Counted from the stretch's first letter, positions 22,477 to 33,838 are shown. The stretch is 64,000 nucleotides of DNA from Panorpa germanica (GCA_963678705.1 OY783205.1:24853034-24917033), one strand, 5' to 3'. Notes: a model not told the origin generated them from the sequence alone. Translations and numbers: made by a program.

Positions 22477-23046
22477 TTTATTTATATCAATGTACAACAT
22501 ATTAAATTTATTTTGCGAACATTTGAAGTCGATTGGAGTAAATCTGTCGGAGATATAGAGTTTTAAGTCATCACCTCTCTGGTCTGCTTTCGTCGTTCTT
22601 TGAAACACTCTCTAGCTTAAAATCTACTAGACCGATTCTTTTGAAATTTTGCACACTCTTTCTTTACATAAATGTCGAGGTAACGCTGTCGAGTTTTTTC
22701 AAGAGAAATCGATATTTTGACTTCTACGTGCTGTAAAAAATTGAAAAAAAAAACTCGACAGGGTTACCAGCAGAAACTTATCAACTAATGAAATCATTTT
22801 GGTTTTTCGATTTCAGAAAATCCAGTGATGAGTTATGAGTGGCACCGCAATGTTACTTTTTTTTGTGACGTCTGCGGAGATTCACTGTCAATGCCACATT
22901 TCTTAATATTTATTTATGAAAATTTCACAAAGTATTTTTTAAATATTATTTTATCATGTAGTAATTATAGAATTGATTATATATTAACTGTGTTGTCCAA
23001 AAGCATTATCGAAAATATGCTTTTTTGTATCGATTTGACCTTACCC
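22477..23046 (+). repeat. Family F hairpin-bearing repeat, copy 1
   Basis: The modules in order are ACAACATATTAAATTTATT; GACCGATTCTTTTGAAATTT; an inverted-repeat hairpin (22679-22768); the acceptor-like TTTTTCGATTTCAG; and an open frame starting ATGAGTTATGAG (22828). The same order recurs at 31925 (reverse) and 43501, with a truncated copy at 55045 (reverse). No terminal repeats or target duplication were recognised. Confidence 0.85.
22679..22768. other. Hairpin within family F
   Basis: The arms GGTAACGCTGTCGAGTTTTT and AAAAACTCGACAGGGTTACC pair with one mismatch around a loop of about 50 nt. The same arms occur in the copies at 32211-32368 and 43722-43876, where the loop is longer. Confidence 0.85.
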
Positions 23047-23115
23047 TCTCCAGTACAGTTACTAGTACAATACCCTCTAAACACAAAGCATAAACATATG
23101 TATTATTTAACGTAA
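22828..23115 (+). CDS. LINE ORF2-like C-terminal frame in family F
   Basis: A 95-codon frame beginning MSYEWHRNVTFFCDVCGD, then LSMPHFLIF. The CxxC followed seven residues later by His recalls the terminal zinc motif of Jockey-group ORF2 (CxxC-x7-H-x4-C), but the last Cys is replaced by Phe. The first 70 or so codons are recognisable in three other F copies. Between copies 1 and 2 most differences in the first 28 codons are at silent third positions. It probably descends from a retrotransposon gene; present function is unproven. Confidence 0.5.
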   Translation: MSYEWHRNVTFFCDVCGDSLSMPHFLIFIYENFTKYFLNIILSCSNYRIDYILTVLSKSIIENMLFCIDLTLPSPVQLLVQYPLNTKHKHMYYLT

Positions 23116-23119
23116 TATT

Positions 23120-24588
23120 TCTTATCTAATGTTGCATTTTATTATTTACCAAAGTTTAATATAATTCTGTTACATTGTCACTATATAAATGCTAAAAATC
23201 TTTACTAAGACATTGATTTCATAAAACGTTTTATTTACATTCAAAAATGTAAATTTATGTAGATAAATAACTTGTTTTATGTAACCGTGCATTATATTTA
23301 CCTAAGAAATTGTATGTAATAGTAAATTATTTTAATTTTAATTAAACTTTAACGGGTATATACTGTGTATATTGAAACAAACTACATAATTCCATTTGGA
23401 ATATTACTTTTCAAGTACGACTCGGTAACAGCGTCATTTTCAAGTGTCCGTTACCATGTCTTATATCATCTCTATGTGTGTTCCTTTACATCGAAAATAA
23501 AATCCAACAAATTTCCAAAAACAAAATACCACACATCTTGGAAATCTTCCTGGTACTGGTATATTCACACCAAATGAATAAAAAAAAATTCTACGCATAT
23601 TAAGATAAAAATTTGTGCAAAATACTTTTTTTCTTTGATTCTTTTATAAATAACACAAAGAAAAATATCTACAAACTAGTCCTGTGTAGATCCTTTGTTA
23701 TCCTGAATAGAAATAACAGGAGAACGTCCATAAGTTCACCCTGGAACCCCATAGTAAAGCCTAACCGCTCTAACCGGTCCGTGGCGAATTGAGAGATACG
23801 GAAATTAGGACCTCAGGTGTGACAGTTTAGAATCACCTTATATATCTCAAGTATTGAATTTATTTCTATAGTAATGTACACAAAAAAATATCATACTTCA
23901 TTTAACAATAGAACCAATTTATTTTCTTTGACAGTAATATGCACCAAAAAGTAATATTTCTTATTAAATGTAAACGTTATATATATATGAAGTATTATAT
24001 TATTTTAACATTAGGTGTTCTTTAAAAAACTGAATACTTCTTTAGTTGCGTTGCGCTGAAGGTATAATCTAGATATAGCAGTTATTATATTTTATACGCG
24101 GAACAGTATTTTGCATATTTAAACATTTAATGAATTAAAGTACAGCGAACAACTTTGAATATATGTGAATCATAGTCAGGACCGTATTAAGGCATGAGTG
24201 TTAGTGCCATGATTAAGAGGTATTTTAAAAGAAACATTTTCAATTATACCCAATAGTGAATTTGGATTCGTTAAAGTGATAAACGCATTTATTAACGCAA
24301 AGTATTAACATTTTTTTTGTCAGGAATTGTTTACAATATCTAATGTCTCTTTTATATTTTTGTAGTCATATTAAAACAATACTAAAACTACTGCATCAAC
24401 CCTGGAAAACCAGATTAAAAATATATTATGGTTTTGAATATATAACATTTACTCTCATTAAAACTTTTTCTCTGGGAAAGTTAACAAAAAATGTACATAT
24501 ATGATATCAGATAAATTGAAAAATTGATAATATAATGATTGTCATGATAATATGACAAAAACTTAACGGAGCCTTGTATATTTCTCAA
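23120..24588. other. No supported gene
   Basis: AT-rich DNA. The patch at 23690-23835 is GC-richer and includes CCGCTCTAACCGGTCCGTGG; it may be a decayed SINE, but no promoter boxes are convincing. Confidence 0.35.
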
Positions 24589-25206
24589 ATGGGCTTGTGT
24601 CCTATGTCTTAATTTCTATAAAACTGTCCTATATATTGATAAAGTGGGTTACTAGAACCTCAAATGTTCAATTATTTTTAAATAGCTCCTTATATTTCAG
24701 GAGATATTAACAATTAAAAAAGTCATTTTGTCTCTTTAATTATTAAAGTGATTCATCGTTGGACAACATTACAATTGCATGTTGTATCACAACCGCAAGT
24801 TGCTATCTCTTTTATACAACACAGCGTAAAAAAGATATATTCTTGACATAACTCTGACAAGTTTCAGGTTACCTTACAGCTCATTAATCTCTGCTATAGG
24901 TATTTATATATCAAAATATTAAATATTATTTACAGCTATTTCAAGGAACAATAAAATTTCAATATTATAAATTATTATTATATATTATTAAATAAAATAA
25001 AAACTTATTATTCTTTGACTTGACTTGATTATTTCTACTACCAACAGCTACAAAACATTACCACAGTACTGACCTACTCAACAAATAACTGACGTTAAAA
25101 TGCATTTCACGTCATACAAATATGGCCGACCATTTCTAGAGCTAAAAATACAATTCGTCAACATTTAGATATATAATAAAATAGACACGCCAATATACAT
25201 TTATTA
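24589..25206 (+). mobile_element. Family A element, copy 4, long variant
   Basis: It starts ATGGGCTTGTGTCCTATGTC. It has the extra internal block (GCTATCTCTTTTATACAACA through GACAAGTTTCAGG) absent from copies 1-3, and is truncated just inside the right terminus at TTTATTACA. Confidence 0.85.
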
Positions 25207-25399
25207 CATTGCCCAATGCGATTATTTTGACATACGCGAACGTTAAAGCGTTCAAATATATTAGAAGGTTTCATCTGTTAAAGAGCATCTCTGACATAAA
25301 TTTTTTTCATGAATAAAATAATATTGTGTAAATATTTAATCATCTCCTTAAACCATCATTTGTATTTAATGTTAGGATCAGTTTAAATATCTTTAACAA

Positions 25400-25600
25400 T
25401 AGATCAAAATGTTATCCAGGTTCCAGGTAGACATTCTAGCATCTTTACCCAACTTAAGGACCTCTGGTCCTCTGTGTATCATTCAATATCCTCCACAGAC
25501 TGTCACTCACACGGGGGAAACACGGGGATTTGAAGTCGAGACATTTCAAGCGAAGCTAACTGGCTTACGATCCGATACAACGAATCCTAGAACTTCTAAA
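25400..25600 (-). repeat. Possible tRNA-derived SINE, degenerate
   Basis: On the minus strand, TAAGCCAGTTAGC resembles an A box, and GACTTCAAATCCCC about 35 nt later resembles a B box, in a GC-richer 200-bp block. No second copy in the window confirms it. The overlapping plus-strand frame (25409-25627) is therefore not called a gene. Confidence 0.3.
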
Positions 25601-25931
25601 CTTATTTTTTTATACTCCTTTGTATAGTATGGTACTTCTATTTCTCCGGATACCAATGTGAGGAGTGTACATATGTACTTCTATTCGGCAAGTTTTTGAC
25701 TAGAATTGACAATGACGTTTTTAAAGTTTTGTCATTTTATTTTTCAATTTGTTCAGATTCTATCTATTGTTGTGTGTTGTTCAGTCAAACGTTTAAATTG
25801 TTATTGTTAATGTCACCAAGTTATTGTTGTATTTATTTCATAATTGAATATCAAACTGTGTTGTGGTAGAGATGAAGATACTGGGTTTCCAACCTGATAA
25901 AACGTTGTAAACAAATTATTAGAAACAAGTT

Positions 25932-26564
25932 CGATTTTTTAATTGTTGATTGAAATTGATGTTAATAAATGTATATTAGCGTTTCTATTTTAATAAATAT
26001 CTAAATGTTGACGGAGATATAGCAATTAATAATTTGAATTGTAGTTTTAGCGCTAGAGATAGTCGGCCATTTGTATGACGTAATATGCATTTTATAAGTC
26101 AGTTATTTTTTGATTAGGTCAGTCGAAATAATCAAGTCAAATCAAAGAATAATAAGTTTTTATTTTATTTAACCCTGTTACGGCAGACATAATATTGAAA
26201 TTTTATTGTTCCTTGAAATAGCTGTAAATAATATTTGATATTTAAAGACAAATAGCAGAGATAATGAGCTGTAAGGTTGGTAACCTGAAAACTTGTCAGA
26301 GTTCTGTCAAGAATATATCTCCTTTACGCTCTGTTGTATAAAAGAGACAGCTACTAGCGGTTGTGATGTCACATGCATTTGAAAGGTTGTACAACGTTGA
26401 ATCCCTTTAATAATTAAAGAGACAAAATGACTTTTTTAATTGTTAATATCTCCTGAAATGTAAGGAGTCATTAAAAAATAATGAATATTTGAGGTTCTAG
26501 TAACCAACTCTATCAATATATAGGACAGTTTTATAGAAATTAAGACATAGGACACAACCCCATT
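25932..26564 (-). mobile_element. Family A element, copy 5, long variant
   Basis: Reverse orientation, ending GACATAGGACACAACCCCAT (one change in the terminal repeat). It starts within the right-end region, so about 25 bp of the opposite terminus is lost. It shares the extra internal block with copy 4, to which it is inverted across about 0.7 kb. Confidence 0.85.
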
Positions 26565-26569
26565 AACAT

Positions 26570-27240
26570 CTGGTTTATAGTCTATATATTTGTTAAATTT
26601 GTGCTAGATATTATATATACATATGCTAATATAAATAATTAAAAATGGTGGAACGGAAATACCATTAAATACGATTATTTTTTAAATAAGTTCCTGCAAC
26701 TACATAACCACAATGCGTATAATTACTATCGACGCCATCTTTCTTTCTATGCTCGTGTTCATACATTTTTTATTCTATGTTCCAGATATTTAACAAACAC
26801 GTTAAATTGTTCACATATGTTAAGCTCCGCCTACAATGAAAAAAATTATGTAATACTTCAAAATGGAGTTGTTTTTTAAGTACATATAATGATGCAAGTA
26901 CGCTAATTAGTAGAGTATTTTGTTACTTTTTAATTATCCTCTTCTAAGAATGTTTCGTAGTTGTAGTGTATTAAGCTGAATGTATTTAATATGTTTTTGC
27001 ATAATAAGCGAACAAGAAAAAGAATTTTCAATAGTAATTTAGTTAGTTCGCTAGTGACAATCAAAGACAAGGGACTAGTCGGTTATTCAGTACAAACGGA
27101 GAAATTTGGCAACAATGCTTCGCATAACAACATACAGCGTTGTCAGATTGCGTATGCGCACTTTTATTATTAATATATCGCTTCACAGAGGGTCAAAACG
27201 TTTGAAATTTTATATTTAAATTAATGACACTTATATTAAC
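26570..27240. other. No supported gene
   Basis: AT-rich unassigned DNA upstream of a LINE fragment. Confidence 0.4.
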
Positions 27241-27690
27241 GTAAAATACAGGAATATGTATTGGCTAATTGGGCGACGCTCTAAACTAAACATAGAAAAC
27301 AAGCTGCTTATATATAAACAAGTGCTAAAGCCAGTGTGGACGTATGGAGTCGAACAAATCGAACGTTAAAGAAATCCAAACGTTCCAAAATGAAGTTCTT
27401 CGAGGAATAGTTAATGCACCGTGGTATATCCGCAATGACGACATATATAGAGACCTGAAGATTAACACAGTCGGAGAAGAAATCAAATCTATAGCAGCAA
27501 AGCACGAGTTGAGACTTCGTAACCACGAAAACATCGCCGTGACACAAATGTTGCTTGATAGTAATGATGCTCGAAGACTTCGCAGGACAAAACCCTCGGA
27601 CGTAGTAACCTAATCATGTAGAACTGTCCTAATCATGTAGAAATGTAAGCCACTAGATAAGTGTATCTATACTTAGTTGATGTAACATCA
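27241..27690 (+). pseudogene. Jockey-type LINE ORF2 C-terminus (family J)
   Basis: The frame reads MYWLIGRRSKLNIENKLLIY and VLKPVWTYG. After a small deletion and shift near 27350 it continues with FQNEVLRGIVNAPWYIRND, then DLKINTVGEEI, to a stop at about 27613. These are hallmark Jockey-clade C-terminal motifs. The 3' UTR (AGCCACTAGATAAGTGTATC) is shared with the fragment at 35039-35325. It is a 5'-truncated dead copy. Confidence 0.9.
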
Positions 27691-27699
27691 TATTTAAAT

Positions 27700-28797
27700 A
27701 TTATCAAATTCTGTAAATGTAAAGAGAACTACTACCTTAAAGAAAATTTAATCATAACATTTTTTATGTCATAAAATTCAAATTTCAAGAACAAAATGAT
27801 TACAAAAGGGACTGGATTTAGAGAAGCCAGAACTCCTGGAGTTTGATAAATAGTCCTACAGGAGTTACAGGAATCCTGTAGCGTTTATATTTTTACAACA
27901 TGTAATATAAATAAACATTACATAATGCACGATACCTTACCTTTACATATACTTATTATTTCTTAAAAGTTTGTGGCTGGCTCACTCTCTAAGGGTTCCA
28001 AAGCATTCACGTGAATAAAAAGAAAATTTATTTATTTTTATACAAAATATAAGAATAGCTCTAAAACCTTTGTGGCTTTTATTTGGATATGATATATTTG
28101 AATCAAACGGCGCGTGGCTAATTTTCAGCTGCCTCTGATGTCCGAATTGTCAAGGAATTGTTTGAACTGTTTTAAATATAACTTTTAGGTTAGGTTGTTA
28201 TAAGAAGGATTGTTAAATTTATGTTAGAATCCATGTCTTATGATTTAAGTATAACTAATTTTAGTAATTCTGTGGCGATTTTAAATTGCACTTGTAAAAT
28301 TATGTAATTGATAAAACTTTTACACCATACTATATTATTCTATGAGTCATCATGATACTAAATACAGTGTGGGGCTTATGTACGCTTCCCTTTTCATCTG
28401 TACACTTCAAAAGAAGCATCATAGATCATGTATAGCTCCACCAAGTTATAATAACTGTTCAATATTTTGTATTACTACATATTATATTTGGAGTAAGCCG
28501 ATTTGAAATCCTATTATTGCTTTTGAAAATCGAAGCCAAATATTAATAACGTGATGCTCCTCACATATAATGTAGATAGATATACAATATCCAGTGGCGT
28601 AGATGATATAATTTAAGAAAAAGGAGTTACAGGAAACCTGTGTACCGAGTGTCCCTAAAAAATAGATACACATTGTCTAAAGGAAATAAAAAAAATATGT
28701 TCCACGTTAAAATTGATTCCAAACTAATAACTGCAAACAAATTTACGTACAACTTGCTTCCAAAGTAAGCTAAAGGTATCATCTGTCAAATATTACT
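27700..28797. other. No supported gene
   Basis: AT-rich. CAGTGGCGTAGATG at about 28592 is a lone hAT-like end. Confidence 0.35.
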
Positions 28798-28858
28798 TTA
28801 AGGTGAAACATTACTTCATGGTTATATAGTTAGATATAGATGGTAACAGTGTACTAAA
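28798..28858 (+). repeat. Diverged family C arm fragment
   Basis: TTAAGGTGAAACATTACTTC followed by TATAGATGGTAACAGTGTAC matches the outer 60 bp of the C element at 33253, including the TTAA edge. A weaker relative lies at 61118-61165. Confidence 0.5.
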
Positions 28859-28859
28859 A

Positions 28860-31380
28860 TGACAATCGATTTAGAAATTTGTACTAGCACTCCATGTTTT
28901 CAAATATAAATACGTTAATAACTTTGCACACGATTGGGCTATTTAAACCATATAAACTTGAGGAGTCAGATAAATGTTCAAGCTTTGTTTATAAATAGAT
29001 CATTAATTAGTATATTAATTATTTAGAAACATATAGCGTGTTGAAAATCAAATCTCTATTTTCTGTTAATATTTTTAGGAAACATACAACGGTATCTATC
29101 CGTGAAAACCGAAATTAATTTCGGTTAGTTTAATTGATAAGGCATCTATGTACTAAATAGAAGATGTGGTTTCGTTTCATTTTATTACCCATTTATTGCT
29201 TCATTTCATAACCTGAATACATCACAATTAATTTCCAACTTAACCTTATTAAAAAAATGTTGTGTATTTTAATTCTTCCCAAGTAAATTTAAAACCCTCA
29301 ACTTCAATTTGCATCTGCGGCTTTGATATGCTAATTGAACGTATTTATATAGCATACATTCTTAAAAAGTCCTATCTGATAACAAATATTTGGGAGATAT
29401 AAATTAATGTCTTTGATGTTAACAATAATATCTCATAAAATCTAGTTCTAAGTCTAACTACGAACACACATTCCAAACAAAGAAAACATGGTTCCCTGAA
29501 TCGATTGAACATGTGAACAACCTAATATCTTAACACAGAGATAAGCAAAAACTAAATTTATTATAGGCATAAATATAAATATAGGTATATAAAAACTATA
29601 GTGATGTAAATAAGATTTTAATAGTAAAAATTCAAAGTTCGATGTTATTTTTATGGTTCATAAATTAGTTAATCCATTTGCTAATTTATTCTCTTCTTAG
29701 TAGCCGCAAATCAAATATTTTTGTTTATTTGCTAATAGTAAGTCATTAGACGTAAAATTATAACACGTTGATGATCTCGTTGAAAAAAATATTGTCCTAA
29801 TTGTTGCATAGAGTTTTATAAATTATTTAATATCTTATCTTGTTGACGAATTATTATTTTGCATACAATTCTAAAAAAAGGTGTTGATTTTATGTGTTTT
29901 TATTCCGTTTAAAAACTGACGTCGTATTCAAAGTTCTCTCTGTGGGACATATAAATATATAGTATCATTATTTATATGAGTAATATGATATTAAGGTTAT
30001 ATTTTTTTTTTTACTGCATAACAAAGTAACAGTAGTACAATAAAATTTTCTTTACTGTAACAAAGGATTATTCAAGTTGGACGAAATATAGAACTCTCCG
30101 AGTAAAGATATTCCTTTAAATGCGGTAATATTTCCGATAAAATGAGACGCTTTGAAATGCAGAATATTAAGCGTGGAAAATAGAAGTAGCACTATAGATT
30201 AAGGTAGTTGTTAACTGACTATCTTATTTAAAAGTATACACATTAAATAAATCTGGTGTTTTTTTAAATTTCGTCGACCTATTTCTGATGCTGCCTCTTA
30301 TGTTGGAGCTTTATCTCACGATCAACGTTGTTGTCAATTTTCCATGTTGTGGAAGTTTAGCTGAACATCTGTAGCTAGATTGACAACAAAATTGATCATC
30401 TATTAGCTCCTTAACACTATTTTCAAATAATATTTTTTTTTAGTTAATTATTTAAAAAACTACAGTAATTTTATTTATAAAAAGAAACATTATTTCGGAA
30501 TATTCTCACATAGTGAAACATAGCAGTTCGTAAAATTTACTTATTATACTTTCATTCGAACTTTTATTCCTTTTTTAAATAGGATACCCACCACTAGTTA
30601 ATACTAACAACATAAAAAGAAACACCTTTATTTAAAATTCTACCGCTCAATTTTAAATTCAATTAAAGTTGATTTATATTTGAAAATATCTTTAACAATC
30701 TAATCAGTTCCTTAAGTTCTTCTTCTTATTCGGGGATTTCGATTTATTCAAGTCAATGTATTGGTGTGATGGTTTCGTTGTCTTGTCGTTGTATTAAATC
30801 TAATTTAAACATCTGCCAGGAATAAAAAATGTACTAGGTTTTCATTCGTTTTTAGGTTAAAATTGGTGAAAAAGAAGATTGGTGGGGAGATGAAAAATGG
30901 AGAAAACTAGAAAAAGTTTTTATTTAAATTGATGTTAAAGATAAGGATATTGTAGTATTGTGTTTGGAAATGTATAAATCAGAAAAAAAAAACAGAAATA
31001 CTATTAAAAGGGTGCTTAATCTAGAGCTTCGCTTAATATTCTATTATATTTTTACCTAAGATTGCCTCTCCTTAATAATAAAAAAAAAAGTTTATTTATA
31101 TTGAATAAATTGTCGAAGTATTTCACCTTACTAATTAATTGTATCACTTTATTTTCTAAAGCACCAATTAATATGCAACATGAGAATTTACTTATACGCC
31201 TAAATATGTAATGAAATTAATTAAAAGGATATATTTTTCACTCGATAAAAAATAAAATTTCTGAACGTGTTTTTACCATAAATAAACCAATCAACCCATC
31301 TCTCAATTAAATTGTTTTTGGTTAAAAAAAAACTTAAGTTAATTAATGAAATAAATTTTATCTGAACTGCATCTTCGTAA
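28860..31380. other. 2.5 kb AT-rich DNA, nothing recognised
   Basis: No repeat family from this window, RNA gene or coding frame is visible. A short purine-rich stretch at 30860-30930 (WWGDEKWRKLEK on +) may be a scrap of LINE I. Confidence 0.4.
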
Positions 31381-31496
31381 TTTACTTGAAACAGAGCAGA
31401 AGACGATTCTCAGCAGCGGCGGTGGCTATTAACCGATTGGTTAATTACCTAAAGTCATTTAATTAAACAGGTTTTGTGTTAACGGACTTCTTAGAC

Positions 31497-31628
31497 ATGC
31501 AGGCAGCGCTCTGTGCTAGTCATGTGAGTAAAAAGAGAACTACATCAAATGTGTTGTCAACAGAGGACGCTGTATCACAGATAAGTAACGAGTTACTGAT
31601 GCTACTAGCTACTGCAATGGTGTGTTAG
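31497..31628 (+). CDS. Small ORF of unknown function
   Basis: A 43-codon frame beginning MQAALCASHVSKKRTTSN and ending LLMLLATAMVC, open a further ten codons upstream. Composition is clearly less AT-rich than the flanks, and it is not repeated. GTGAGTAAAA within the frame (after codon 9) is a strong donor-like site, so it could instead be a first exon MQAALCASH. No family is recognised. Confidence 0.25.
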   Translation: MQAALCASHVSKKRTTSNVLSTEDAVSQISNELLMLLATAMVC

Positions 31629-31851
31629 TACTGGTGTTACTAAAATAAGTAATAAAAAAAGTTAATTTATTACAGGATAAGGATAGATAACAGTAATTAA
31701 TACTAAATAGTGAGGGGTATTCTGAAAATGTATGTTTTATGACGTTATATGTTGTTGATTCTAACAAGATATGTAAAATTAGGGTCGTACTTATTATTGC
31801 ACAATTTATGGCATTTTACTATTTAATAAATTGGACAAGTAATATATAATA

Positions 31852-32151
31852 CTATCTTATTGCATAATATTTATATTGTAATTTTGTGTATTCTGTGCAT
31901 AAGCAAAGGTTTATTGGAAAAATAAATAAGGTTCTAAGGTCAAAACGATAAAAAAGAAGCATATTTTTGATAATGTTTTTTGACGACACAGTTAATATAC
32001 AATGATTTCTATAATTACTACATGATAAAATAACCTTTAAAGAATACTTTGTGAAATTTTCATAAAAAAATATCAAGAAATGAGGCATTGAGAGCGAATC
32101 TCCGCTGACGTCACAAGAAAAAGTGACATTGCGATGCCACTCATAACTCAT
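31852..32151 (-). CDS. LINE ORF2-like frame in family F copy 2
   Basis: An uninterrupted minus-strand frame of 99 codons beginning MSYEWHRNVTFSCDVSGD. The second Cys of the CxxC is Ser here. It continues with LSMPHFLIFFYENFTKYSL and SCSNYR as in copy 1. The last third runs beyond the repeat into unrelated AT-rich sequence, so only about 70 codons are homologous. Confidence 0.4.
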   Translation of the reverse strand: MSYEWHRNVTFSCDVSGDSLSMPHFLIFFYENFTKYSLKVILSCSNYRNHCILTVSSKNIIKNMLLFYRFDLRTLFIFPINLCLCTEYTKLQYKYYAIR

Positions 32152-32550
32152 CACTGGATTTTCTGAAATCGAAAAACCAAAAGGATTTCATTAGTTGATA
32201 AGTTTCTGCAGGTAACGCTGTCGAGTTTTTCTTTTTTTATTGATTTTTAAATTTTTCACAGCACTTTAAAGTCAAAATACCGATTTTTCATGAAAAAAAT
32301 TTGAAACTTTGTTCTTTTAAAATACGTTAAAATAAAAAAAAAATTATAAAAACTCGACAGCGTTACCTCGGCATTTATGTAAAGAAAGAGTGTGCAAAAT
32401 TTCAAAAGAATTGGTCCAGTAGTACCCATTTAAAAGTTTCGCAGAAAGACGAAACTAGACTAGAGAGGTGAAGACTTAAAACTCTATATCTCCGACAGTT
32501 TTACTCCAATCGACTTCAAATTTTTACATTAATATAAATAAATTAAAAAA
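31925..32550 (-). repeat. Family F repeat, copy 2, minus strand
   Basis: Full set of F modules in reverse order, with hairpin arms at 32211-32230 and 32350-32368. Its loop is about 60 nt longer than in copy 1. Confidence 0.85.
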
Positions 32551-32705
32551 AATGAAAGAAAAAAAGTTGAAAACTTAAATTATTTATCATTATTTTTCTA
32601 TACATATTTTTAATATATATGAAAAATGAAATTAATCCAAAATAATAGACTTTCCTCTGAATATAAAACAAGACATAATTTATTATTGTTATAATTAATT
32701 AAAAT

Positions 32706-32910
32706 TTAATTTACTTTTAGTCTAATTGATCTTAGAAAATGGTTGTCAAGCTCAGACGTCTTTCTATTAAAAGCGTTAGCCAATTCTGTAGCGTCGAGAT
32801 CGACGTCAGCGTCGGCGTCCGTTATACCGTTGTAGTATCATCAAGACGTCGTTAACCAACGCTGAAGATGACGTTGCACAGATCTTGCGAACTGTATCTT
32901 AATTATGATT
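32706..32910 (-). pseudogene. CpG-rich coding-like remnant, frameshifted
   Basis: An unusual CpG-rich patch (repeated GACGTC, GCGTCG). One minus frame reads DADADVDLDATELANAFNRK and SELDNHFLRSIRLKVN to a TAA at 32706-32708. Immediately upstream a different frame reads ALVNDVLMILQRYNG. Together they look like one C-terminal coding segment broken by a single shift. No family is recognised; it may be an exon remnant or an old transposon gene. Confidence 0.3.
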
Positions 32911-33252
32911 CATAGCTTTAAGACAAGACCTTTCATCACCCATTAATTTTATTCTTGTCAAATCACACGAAGGCAAACAAAGCGGTATCGTATTTCATTC
33001 GAAATCTTATGGTACTTTTAGTAAGTCTTGGGCTATCATTTGACCTTTAACCTGTCTGAGATCTGTTCGGTTTAAGGAGAATTCGATCTTTAATAAGTAC
33101 AAGTGGTTTTTCTGACCTAGATCATAATTTAGTTCGACCATAAAAGCAACATCACTTTTACATATTTTTTAAATCATTTTATTTGTGACAAATTGAGCTT
33201 TCTAAGCATAAACCGCGAAAGGGATGTAATGGAGTGGCTTAAATAAATAATA

Positions 33253-33838
33253 TTAAGGTGAAACGATACTTAGCCATTTTTGACTCGTGAAATATAGATG
33301 GTGATACTATACAGCAGGTTAAGTATTATCAAAAAACCATGTTTTTGTGTTTTTAAATCGTTTTATGTAAGTAACTATAAACGCGAATCAAAATCTAAAG
33401 CTGCAATTAGTTAGATGAATAACGTATCTACATTTTAAGCTGACATATGACTGGGATATTATGGAATACTCCATATATTTTTAAGTCTTAAGCGTAAGTT
33501 TGAGAACTATAATAAACGTTTCAAAATTATGTCAAAGCCTTAGAAATGTTACCAGTCATATAAAAATTGGAATTTAACAAGAAAATATAGCAATATTCAT
33601 TTTAAAAACTTATTTTTGCGGTTCCAACTCATTAAAAGTCAGTGGAAGAAGGCTTAAAATATAGATACGTTATTCATCTAACTAATTGCAGCTTTAGATT
33701 TTGATTCGCGTCTATAGTTACTTACATAAAACGATTTAAACATAAAAAAACATGTTTTTTTTGATAATATTTAACCTGCTTTATAGTATCGCCATTTATA
33801 TTGCGAATCAAAAATGGCCAAGTATCGTTCCACCTTAA
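33253..33838 (+). mobile_element. Family C TTAA-type MITE, complete
   Basis: A 586-bp block bounded by TTAA on both sides, reading TTAAGGTGAAACGATACTTA to CGTTCCACCTTAA. The arms at 33253-33441 and 33646-33838 are inverted repeats of about 190 bp. A TTAA target is the hallmark of piggyBac-type elements. It carries no transposase frame, so it is nonautonomous. A half copy lies at 11563. Confidence 0.85.

Noticed and set aside
25409..25627. A 72-codon plus-strand frame as a gene
   Set aside because: It overlaps a possible tRNA-derived repeat on the other strand, and has no Met-context, motif or splice support.
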